Source of the DNA: an uncultured Erysipelotrichales bacterium
GTDB taxonomy: Bacteria; Bacillota_I; Bacilli_A; Erysipelotrichales; Coprobacillaceae
Reading direction: 5' to 3'
DNA length: 26,858 nucleotides
Assembly (NCBI GenBank): GCA_910586805.1
Contig: CAJUJC010000014.1
Coordinates: 1 to 26,858 of the forward strand
Shown here: one piece after another, positions 8,103 to 14,244 of the stretch
How positions within the stretch are numbered: position 1 is the stretch's first letter
How the letters are laid out: each line of letters opens with the position of its first letter
Position numbers and translations under genes: made by a program
Notes under the pieces: generated by a model
The model's database searches: none
The model's input: only the letters and a program-made list of their open reading frames with translations
What the model was told of the DNA's origin: nothing

Positions 8103-8372
8103 ATTCCATACCTTATCAATTACACCATCAAGATAGTCATCAAGTTCATCAAGTGTACAACCCATATTGCCAGCTATTCGATCTTCCTCTACAGCTAAAA
8201 GGTCTTCACGTACTTTTAACATTTGTTCTCTGCGTTTAAATGTATCAATATCCATAACAACCAAATCACCTTCACCATTTTTAGTAAGGAAAATGGGTTC
8301 TCCAGTTTTTCTACACATATCAACAATTTCTTTGTAATTTTGTCGTATCGTAGCAGATGGACGAATACTCAT
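7956..8372 (-). CDS. YefM/Phd-type antitoxin, reading in-frame into the toxin remnant
   Basis: Residues 1-90 are a standard YefM/Phd antitoxin: the N-terminal DNA-binding part begins MSIRPSATIRQNYKEIV, with FLTKNGEGDLVVMD, and the C-terminal toxin-binding helix runs through LAVEEDRIAGNMG. The start at 8372 has an AGAGG ribosome site. Normally such antitoxins stop at or just after the toxin start. Here no stop codon intervenes, and the frame continues through the toxin ATG (codon 91) to the toxin frameshift, ending at TAG 7956-7958, giving a 138-residue chimera. Either the antitoxin stop was lost by an indel, or the two are a natural fusion; the first seems likelier given the damage to the toxin. 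Confidence 0.72.
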   Translation of the reverse strand: MSIRPSATIRQNYKEIVDMCRKTGEPIFLTKNGEGDLVVMDIDTFKRREQMLKVREDLLAVEEDRIAGNMGCTLDELDDYLDGVIDKVWNMSENRYYKVIISDRARRLLASHIRFMAQVNKEAAKSKKKRNGGCLTFS

Positions 8373-8743
8373 AAACAGACCTCTTTGTTTTAATATAGTA
8401 TAATTCTATCTATATTATGCCCCTACAAGAATAGAAACCATAATTGAATCTTATAAACTAATCCCCCCCTCCCATATCAAAATTTTGTTGTTGTACATAT
8501 TTTTAATACTGTATTGCTTGTTTAAAATCAATAAAATTATTTAAAACCAGACTTTTTAAGAAACACTCTCATAGATTCTTAGCAAAATATTGATACTTCT
8601 AGTTAGGTTTATTGAGTCGTTAATGTCCCAAATATATTTAACCCTTAGTTCATTTTTTCGGTTAAAAGTTAACAATAAATAAATAGAATTAATTATAATC
8701 ATTTATTATAATAAGATTATAAAATAAACGAGGTGATATATTT
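8373..8743. other. Intergenic region between antitoxin and XRE regulator
   Basis: 371 bp with no convincing gene. It holds AT-rich promoter sequence on both sides: an ATAG...CTAT near-palindrome next to TATACT around 8390-8412 upstream of the antitoxin, a C-rich patch at 8462-8472, and the promoter and palindrome of the XRE gene at 8669-8722. Confidence 0.5.
8669..8722 (+). promoter_or_regulatory. Putative promoter and palindrome before the XRE gene
   Basis: TTAACA (8669-8674) and TATAAT (8694-8699) with a long 19-bp spacer. A perfect 8-bp inverted repeat, TTATAATC (8693-8700) and GATTATAA (8715-8722), covers the -10 box, a plausible autoregulatory operator for the downstream helix-turn-helix protein. 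Confidence 0.4.
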
Positions 8744-9796
8744 ATGAAAATAAATGAAATAATTCATAAAAAAAGATTAGAACAAGGACTTACTCAAGAA
8801 CAAATAGCAAATTCTTTAGGAGTATCTATACCTGCTGTAAATAAATGGGAAAAAGGAAAGAGTTATCCAGATATTACATTGTTACCTCCTTTGGCAAGAT
8901 TGTTAAATACTGATTTAAATACTTTACTATCATTTCAAGAAGATTTATCTGAAAAAGAAGTTGCATTAATGATAAATAAAGTTTCTGAAATATTTGAAAA
9001 GCAAGGATATGAAGCTGGTTATGAAAAGGCAATCCATAAAATTAAAGAGTTTCCAAATTGTAATTTATTGATTGTGAATATGGCAACATTATTAGATGGT
9101 GGATTGATTTTATATGGAAAAGACATAAATAAAGATGATTACGAAGAAGTTATTGTATCTTTATATGAAAAAGTGGCAAAAAGTAATGATATGAATTTAA
9201 GAGAACAAGCTCAAAGCCAACTTATTCATAGATTGATGCAAAATAATAATTATGATAAAGCTCAAGAGATTTTAGATACTTTTTCAGCAGAGCGATTTGT
9301 TGATAAAAAACAAATTCAAGCAAATTTATATATCGCTAAAGGAGAATTGGATAAAGCAGCAAAACTTATAGAAGAGAAACTTCTTTCTACCACAAATAAT
9401 CTTCATACTTCTTTGATGACATTAATGGAAATTGCAATTCAAGAAGATAGAATAGATGATGGAAATTATATAGCTGATGTTGATAAGAAAGTAGCTCAAC
9501 TATTTGATTTATGGGAATATAATCAATATGTAGCACATTATCAATTATATGAGTCATTAGGCAATAATGCAGAAAGAATTCAATTACTTTTGCCAATGTT
9601 AAAATCATTAACTAAAAAATGGGATATTCATAAATCTCCATTGTATCGTCATATTCAAAAAAAAGAAATTGGTAAGAAAATGGGTCCAAATCTTCAAAAG
9701 GCAATTATTCAATCAATAGATAGCAATGAAGAGATGACATATTTAAAAGATGATTCTGAAATTAAAGATTTGATGAAACAATTGAATATTGAATGA
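8744..9796 (+). CDS. XRE-family transcriptional regulator with TPR-like C-terminal domain
   Basis: 350 residues. Residues about 3-60 form a Cro/CI-type helix-turn-helix (LTQEQIANSLGVSIPAVNKWEKG), the DNA-binding part. The remaining 280 residues are helical with TPR-like pairs (for example NNYDKAQEILDTF and KGELDKAAKLIEEKL), resembling regulators whose C-terminus senses a small ligand or peptide. A GAGGTG site precedes the ATG. No partner peptide, kinase or transporter gene is next to it, so the target is unknown. It is intact although it sits in a region of broken genes. Codon use resembles the surroundings. Confidence 0.82.
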   Translation: MKINEIIHKKRLEQGLTQEQIANSLGVSIPAVNKWEKGKSYPDITLLPPLARLLNTDLNTLLSFQEDLSEKEVALMINKVSEIFEKQGYEAGYEKAIHKIKEFPNCNLLIVNMATLLDGGLILYGKDINKDDYEEVIVSLYEKVAKSNDMNLREQAQSQLIHRLMQNNNYDKAQEILDTFSAERFVDKKQIQANLYIAKGELDKAAKLIEEKLLSTTNNLHTSLMTLMEIAIQEDRIDDGNYIADVDKKVAQLFDLWEYNQYVAHYQLYESLGNNAERIQLLLPMLKSLTKKWDIHKSPLYRHIQKKEIGKKMGPNLQKAIIQSIDSNEEMTYLKDDSEIKDLMKQLNIE

Positions 9797-9837
9797 ATAA
9801 ATTTGTTTATATTGACATAATAATAGTAACATAAAAT

Positions 9838-9882
9838 AAGGTCAGGAAGCGTATGGCACCCTAACCATTTTTTAGGAGATAT
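9838..9882 (+). ncRNA. abiF-like structured RNA leader
   Basis: GGTCAGG (9840-9846) can pair with CCTAACC (9860-9866) with one C-A mismatch, enclosing the loop AAGCGTATGGCAC; it is followed by ATTTTTTAGGAG, a ribosome site, and an ATG. From memory this matches the abiF RNA motif found in front of Abi-family abortive-infection genes: same stem, the GCGT..GGCAC loop, and the same position. The 13-codon remnant directly behind it also looks like the start of such a gene. I could not run a covariance model, so this is moderate. Confidence 0.5.
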
Positions 9883-9887
9883 TTAAG

Positions 9888-9929
9888 ATGAAAGAATTTA
9901 AAACATTTAATCAACAATTAGCCATCTAA
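9888..9929 (+). pseudogene. 13-codon stub of an Abi-family (AbiF/AbiD-like) gene
   Basis: ATG with TTTAGGAG before it encodes only MKEFKTFNQQLAI before TAA. That peptide resembles the N-terminus of Abi-family abortive-infection proteins, which commonly start with KPFKTFxQQL-like sequence. The rest of the gene, several hundred codons, is absent, and the following sequence to 10046 shows no trace of it in any frame that I can see. Very short, so recognition depends largely on the RNA leader upstream. Confidence 0.4.
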
Positions 9930-10156
9930 TTATATAAAGATGTAAACAATTAGTAAACTAACAGTACATAGATAGTTTGATTAAATAGTAGACAAAAAAA
10001 GATTTCTATTAATGTTGACTTTTCCCGATAATTTGTAAGCAAAAATAAGAGATTTTAATAATGATAGTGTTTATCAAATCATTAAAAAAATCTCTTTTCA
10101 TTATTTAGTTTAGAACATGAAAAAATCAATTTTATATTAATTTGTTTTTGCTGATT
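9930..10156. other. Non-coding stretch after the Abi stub
   Basis: AT-rich sequence without a gene. It contains the bidirectional terminator hairpin at 10047-10098 and a short TTGACTTTTCCCGATAA stretch (10015-10031) that differs in base use from its surroundings but has no partner copy that I could find in the window. Confidence 0.4.
10047..10098. terminator. Bidirectional terminator
   Basis: Long imperfect hairpin: AAGAGATTTTAATAATGAT (10047-10065) pairs with ATCATTAAAAAAATCTCTTTT (10078-10098, shown as one imperfect arm). It separates the plus-strand XRE/Abi region from the converging lipoprotein gene. Confidence 0.65.
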
Positions 10157-11083
10157 TTAGTTTATGGGTTCTAAAATGATACTATTATCTTTATAAATTC
10201 GACTGTATGTTTGTTTGAAAATACTTTCATCTAAAAGCTGTTTCTCATTTTCAAAAGTAAAATCGAACATGAATACTCCCTTGCTTGAAAATAAAAACCA
10301 GTGATCATCAATCAAATCGATATAAAATAAACCAACTTTTTGATCTGATGAATCATAATAACGACTAATATCGTATTGCCTCTTTGTTTTGTTAATAGGG
10401 TTATATTCAATTAATATTTTTTCATTGTTTTCATTGAAAACAATTGTATAAAAATTGTTTTTATAAATATGATCAATTGTATCATAAGGAAAATCAGGAT
10501 AACAATCCTTATAAAATTCATATCTTTTATCTTTTATATCGACATATTGCGTGTCAATAATTTTTTGTGAATCGAGAGAATAAGTATAAACAGTGGATTT
10601 TTCGCTATATAAATCTAAAATATAGATGTTTTGGTTATCAATTCTCATATTAACAATATTTGCAGGTAAAGCACCATTAGAACTTACTAAATCATTTAAA
10701 TAGTTGAAATTGCTACCATTTATATCAATTGTTGCTAGTCCTAAAGGAGCATTTCCATAATCATGATTGACTTTTAAGACTAAACAATAGAATTGACCAT
10801 CATAATATTTTATATCATTAATCCAATACTTGTCATCAATTAAGCGATGAAATAATTTTTTTAAGTTATTTTGTTGATCTAACTGATAGAAATACATTCC
10901 TGCTTCAAAATAATAGTTACTATTTTCATCTTGGCTAAAATTGTAATTAAAAAAATCATCAGAATAATCGTATTGAGAAATCTTATTTGAAACTGTATTT
11001 TCTTGAGAAACTGAATCATTTTGTGAAGAACATCCTGTAATACTTATAAATAATGCAAGGAAAATAAAAATAAACTTTTTCAT
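10157..11083 (-). CDS. Uncharacterised lipoprotein, probably beta-propeller-like
   Basis: 308 residues from the ATG at 11083, which has a GGAGTGG ribosome site; upstream in-frame ATGs lack both site and signal. The signal peptide MKKFIFIFLALFISITGC ends in a lipobox with the lipidated cysteine at position 18. A Ser/Asn/Gln-rich linker follows, then repeated units of strand-like Tyr/Asp-rich sequence (YDGQFYCLVLK, DNQNIYILDLYS, YKNNFYTIVFNE), which suggests a propeller as in DUF5050-type surface proteins. No catalytic motif is visible. It is monocistronic and flanked by remnants of mobile genes. Confidence 0.72.
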   Translation of the reverse strand: MKKFIFIFLALFISITGCSSQNDSVSQENTVSNKISQYDYSDDFFNYNFSQDENSNYYFEAGMYFYQLDQQNNLKKLFHRLIDDKYWINDIKYYDGQFYCLVLKVNHDYGNAPLGLATIDINGSNFNYLNDLVSSNGALPANIVNMRIDNQNIYILDLYSEKSTVYTYSLDSQKIIDTQYVDIKDKRYEFYKDCYPDFPYDTIDHIYKNNFYTIVFNENNEKILIEYNPINKTKRQYDISRYYDSSDQKVGLFYIDLIDDHWFLFSSKGVFMFDFTFENEKQLLDESIFKQTYSRIYKDNSIILEPIN

Positions 11084-11222
11084 AAAATCCACTCCATTCA
11101 TTTCAAATATTGTACGAAATCTCACCTATGGTACTCTTTCACACCTATAATAGCATATTATATGTTTTGTAACAATAACAGTTTCTATAAACATATAAAT
11201 TACAATTTAAGAGTGTGATGCT

Positions 11223-11330
11223 ATGACAGAATTAAATAAAATGAAAAATATTGGAAAAGAGTTAGAATGAAAGTTACAAATAATAGGTATCAATCCAGCA
11301 GAGGAGTTAAAATTTATTGGAAGATATATT
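11223..11330 (+). pseudogene. Fragment of a TfoX/Sxy C-terminal domain protein
   Basis: Reading MTELNKMKNIGKELE, then an in-frame TGA (11268-11270), then KLQIIGINPAEELKFIG. With the stop ignored this is the helix-hairpin-helix-like TfoX C-terminal domain (LxxLPNIGxxLExKLxxIGIxTxEELKxIG). The domain is cut short after about 35 residues, and the following bases belong to the tail of the opposite-strand ParA remnant. Both the internal stop and the truncation show it is dead. Confidence 0.65.
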
Positions 11331-11847
11331 GGGATTAATATCACGTTTTATTTTTAAAATAGATGATATTAAATTAATAGTACTTAAAGATGAAAGATAC
11401 TCACTCTGGATAGGAATGATTATACTGTTTACACATATCGTTAGTATGCCTAGTGATGGACTACAATCTATTAAGATGTAATCATAATTCTTCTTTAGTG
11501 GAGCAATAATATCTTTTAAAACTGTTTCTTTATCTTCTAAGTTGGTAAGTGTTGATTCAATAGCTGCTAAACGGGTGTTAGTAGGAATGAAATCAAAACC
11601 CTCATCATGATGTAAAATACTATCATATTCACATTCATCATTAACAATCACTTCTAACATCATTTTAGCAATGTTTTTATTAATAGTATCGATCTAGTGC
11701 TTTACCTGAATTGCTCTGTGGATTGAAATCAATTAAAAGAACTTGCTTACGTTGTAATGCTAAAGCTGTAGTTAGATTAATACTGGTTGTTGTTTTGCCA
11801 ACACGACCTTTTTGATTTGCAATAGCTATCACTTTTTGATATGTCAT
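11307..11847 (-). pseudogene. ParA/Soj-type partition ATPase, degenerate
   Basis: The ATG at 11847 has a perfect AAAGGAGG site. It encodes MTYQKVIAIANQKGRVGKTTT and VLLIDFNPQSNSG, that is, a deviant Walker A with Arg for the second Gly (KGGVGKT to KGRVGKT) and the A' motif with Asn for Asp. After 55 codons the frame hits TAA (11682-11680); an apparent 2-base loss near 11694 would explain this, since the next frame continues as DTINKNIAKMMLEVIV, then YILIDCSPSLGILTI and IIPIQSEYLS. A few residues are missing after LGILTI, and the gene ends about 80 residues early where it meets the TfoX fragment. Such ParA proteins belong to plasmids or integrative elements. Confidence 0.8.
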
Positions 11848-12069
11848 GTTTACGACCTCCTTTCTTTAAGCTAACTCATAAGAATTGGATATATACATAA
11901 AACAGTCATCTACCTAAAAGATAAATAACTTCAATAATATGTTATGAATATTTTTTATGCATATATGTTCATCCATTACTCTCAGGTTATCTAATACACC
12001 TTGGAGTGAGTGTTGAAGGTGTTTCAATTTTGTTGAAAAATTAAACTTTCAAAAGACACACTCATATTG

Positions 12070-12105
12070 AAGAAAAAAGAACTCTACATCATTTGTAAAG
12101 TTCTT
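12070..12105 (-). terminator. Minus-strand intrinsic terminator
   Basis: AAGAACT (12077-12083) pairs with AGTTCTT (12099-12105), with an additional TAC/GTA pair set inside; minus-strand reading continues into TTTTTTCTTC. It would end transcripts coming from the tRNA-Arg direction. Confidence 0.6.
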
Positions 12106-12139
12106 CAAACATAAAAAAATGAGCATTATTCAGACACTA

Positions 12140-12160
12140 ATAAAATGGCTGAAAAGCCCA
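12140..12160 (-). terminator. Possible tRNA-Arg terminator
   Basis: GGCT/AGCC hairpin with a 4-nt loop, followed on the minus strand by ATTTTATT. Weak stem, but it lies 15 bp past the tRNA 3' end. Confidence 0.4.
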
Positions 12161-12174
12161 TAAATACTAGTTTT

Positions 12175-12250
12175 TGGCAGCGATGAAGCGATTTGAACGC
12201 TCGACCTGCCGCTTAGGAGGCGGCTGCTCTATCCCCTGAGCTACATCGCT
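12175..12250 (-). tRNA. tRNA-Arg (anticodon CCT)
   Basis: Complete cloverleaf on the minus strand: acceptor AGCGATG/CATCGCT, D stem GCTC/GAGC, anticodon stem GCCGC/GCGGC with loop CTCCTAA (anticodon CCT, reads AGG), T stem GAGCG/CGCTT with loop TTCAAAT, discriminator G and encoded CCA. It reads away from a truncated tRNA-Arg-like sequence 12 bp upstream and toward the degenerate island, as expected of a tRNA used as an integration site. Confidence 0.95.
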
Positions 12251-12261
12251 ATTTATGTCCT

Positions 12262-12336
12262 ATTTTAAATGGATTAGGGAACCACTCACATTACGCTTAG
12301 GAGTATCCTGTTATATCCATTTAACTAAGAGAGTAC
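12262..12336 (-). pseudogene. Truncated tRNA-Arg (CCT) pseudogene
   Basis: Minus-strand sequence GTACTCTC, then TTAGTTAAATGGATATAACA, a good D arm (GTTA/TAAC around AATGGATA), then ATACTCCTAAGCGT, a tRNA-Arg CCT anticodon loop and stem, then GTGAGTGGTTC, the first half of a T arm. After that the expected CGAATCC and the 3' acceptor strand (GAGAGTAC) are missing and replaced by CCTAATCCATTT. It shares the 10-mer CGCTTAGGAG (plus strand) with the intact tRNA next to it. The 5' two thirds survive; the 3' end is lost. Confidence 0.6.
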
Positions 12337-12514
12337 TAACAAAACGATTTTAACTGTTTTACATTCAAAAGTCAATAAATAGTCATGGGATATTTTTATC
12401 ATTGAATAATGTTAATGAATAATATATTGTGATAATTTATTTCAATATTTCTTAATTATATTTTCTAAATTCATAAATTTGTTATAATAATCTCAACAAA
12501 TAAAGGAGGTTATT

Positions 12515-13323
12515 ATGAACGTTAAAGCAATTATGTGTGATGTTGATGGAACATTATTAAATAAAGATCAAATTGTTTCACCATTCACAGTAGAGATGAT
12601 TAAAAAAGCAAGAGAGAAAGGCATTTTATTTGGTTTATCAACTGGTAGAGATCTTCCCAGTGTTAAAACATTATTGAAGATTTGGGGAATTGAAGGTTTG
12701 GTTGATATTATTGTAGGAACTGGTGGTGCTGAAATTCATGATTATATTTTAGATACTTTTAAATCAAATTATCCTTTAGATGGTAAGTTAATACAATTAA
12801 TTGTTAGTCATTATGAAGATATGGATGTTAACTTTGCGATTCCTAAAAATGGAACTTTGTATTCGCCTAAAGATGATAAACATATTCAAATGCTAGCAAC
12901 TGCTGATAGAGTTCCTTATGAAGTTGTTAATTATGATGAATTTTTAAAGGAACCACAATCTAAGTTAATTATTATATGTGATGAGGACTATATGGAAAAA
13001 GTCATTGAAAGAAGTACAACATTTCATAATGATCAATTCAAATCATCTTCATTAAAAACTGCTAGTGTTTTATATGAATATCAGGATTCTCGTGTTACAA
13101 AACAGCTGGTTTAATAACAGCATTAAAAGAACATAACATTGATATTAAAGATATTGTTACATTTGGTGATGCTGATAATGATTATGACATGACTTTGAAT
13201 GCTGGTTATGGTGTTGTTATGGCTAATGGTAGTGATAAAACAAAGAGTGTTGCTGATTATATAACTGATGATAATGAGCATGATGGTATTGGAAACTTTA
13301 TTGAAAAACATATTTTAAAATAA
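12515..13323 (+). pseudogene. Cof-type HAD phosphatase with one frameshift
   Basis: Nearly complete class IIB HAD (Cof/YidA-like) sugar-phosphate or flavin-phosphate phosphatase. Motif I DVDGTLL is at residues 9-15, motif II in STGR, and motif IV GDADNDYDM lies beyond the frameshift. The first frame runs 199 codons and stops right after RVTK. One missing A in ACAAAACAGC (A run 13099-13102) explains it: with five A the frame continues as TAGLITALKEHN to TAA at 13321-13323, giving a normal length of about 269 residues. Everything else, including an AAAGGAGG ribosome site, is intact, so a very recent mutation or a sequencing error in the homopolymer are both possible. Confidence 0.8.
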
Positions 13324-13359
13324 AAAAAGTGGATTAACATAATGTTAATCCGCTAATTT
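13322..13359. terminator. Bidirectional terminator between converging genes
   Basis: Perfect inverted repeat GGATTAACAT/ATGTTAATCC (13331-13351) flanked by A7 on one side and ATTTTTT on the other. The stop codon of the RpiR gene (TAA, 13345-13347) lies inside the stem. Confidence 0.85.
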
Positions 13360-14187
13360 TTTATATAAATCCAATTTTTTATCTATATTATCCTGATAAT
13401 GTCTTTCAAAATAACAAGTATATAAAATGTCTAAAATATACAATAGCGATAGTCTTGTAGAATAGGATGATATTTTTTTATAATGATCTTCATGAGAACA
13501 TAAATATATTTGATAATCAATGTGTCCTTTAATCATAGAAGGTTCTATTGAGGAAATCAGCAAAATAGGTGTATGGTTTTTATTTAGAATTTTTATTACT
13601 GAATTTACACTTACACCTCTCCCATGAAAAGAAATAACAATTGCAAAATGTTTTTCATCACTATTTGCTGCATTTAAACGCTGTTGATAGTCTTCTATGG
13701 GAACATAGACTCTCTTTCCAATTTCATTCATTTGAAATTGAAAATTCTCTGCAAAGAAAACATTACCTGCTGAAGTATAAATATCGATATATTTTGCTTT
13801 ATCCATTGCATTTATAATTGTTTTCAACTCTTTTAAATCAAACATATTAAAAGTAGATAAGACAGTTTGTTCATAATCTTTCTTAAGATTTGTCATAATT
13901 TCATAATGTGTTTGATATTGCTGAATTGGGAAATCAAAATTAAAATTTTCCTCCTGAATATAATGATCTAAAGATCCAGAAACTTTAACTTTTAATTCAG
14001 AAAGACCAGACACCTCTAATTTTTGACATAAACGATAAATTGTTGGAATTGAAACAAAACAAACATTTGCAATCTCACTTGCATTTTGATTCATAAACTC
14101 TTCAGGGTTATCTAAAATATGTTTTGCAATTTGTTTTTCATTATCTGTTAAATTTTTCATATTTTTGAGTTGTAAAAATATATTCAT
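13345..14187 (-). CDS. RpiR/MurR-family transcriptional regulator
   Basis: 280 residues. Residues 1-75 are the RpiR helix-turn-helix (LTDNEKQIAKHILDNPEEF, then NASEIANVCFVSIPTIYRLCQKL), and residues about 105-260 a SIS sugar-phosphate-binding domain (YIDIYTSAGNVFFAENF and FAIVISFHGRGVSV). These regulators sense phosphosugars and control catabolic operons. Here no sugar operon is adjacent, and the nearest gene is the converging Cof phosphatase, so the target is unknown. The start has an AAGAGGTGG site. It differs from typical members in keeping a shorter SIS loop (SFHGRGVS in place of the common SxSGxTxE). Confidence 0.83.
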   Translation of the reverse strand: MNIFLQLKNMKNLTDNEKQIAKHILDNPEEFMNQNASEIANVCFVSIPTIYRLCQKLEVSGLSELKVKVSGSLDHYIQEENFNFDFPIQQYQTHYEIMTNLKKDYEQTVLSTFNMFDLKELKTIINAMDKAKYIDIYTSAGNVFFAENFQFQMNEIGKRVYVPIEDYQQRLNAANSDEKHFAIVISFHGRGVSVNSVIKILNKNHTPILLISSIEPSMIKGHIDYQIYLCSHEDHYKKISSYSTRLSLLYILDILYTCYFERHYQDNIDKKLDLYKKLAD

Positions 14188-14205
14188 GATACCACCTCTT
14201 TTCTT

Positions 14206-14234
14206 ATTATAACCAAAATAAAAATAGAACTCAA
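14206..14234 (-). promoter_or_regulatory. Putative RpiR promoter overlapping the LCP terminator
   Basis: Minus strand TTGAGT (14234-14229), 17-bp spacer, TATAAT (14211-14206). The -35 box lies within the terminator hairpin of the upstream LCP gene. Confidence 0.5.
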
Positions 14235-14244
14235 TGAGTTCTAT
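14212..14244 (-). terminator. Terminator of the second LCP gene
   Basis: ATAGAACTC (14224-14232) pairs with GAGTTCTAT (14236-14244); minus-strand reading continues with TTTTTATTTT. It overlaps the stop codon. Confidence 0.75.

Larger units (their letters stand above)
11848..12174. other. Intergenic region between ParA remnant and tRNA-Arg
   Basis: 327 bp, no gene recognised. It contains an ACACCTT/AAGGTGT inverted repeat around 11995-12020 with a 13-nt loop, and two minus-strand terminator-like hairpins (12072-12105 and 12140-12160). Confidence 0.45.

Noticed and set aside
7700..12340. Transposase or insertion sequence
   Set aside because: I looked for terminal inverted repeats and DDE-type frames in the decayed region and saw none; the remnants are of TA, Abi, TfoX and ParA type only.
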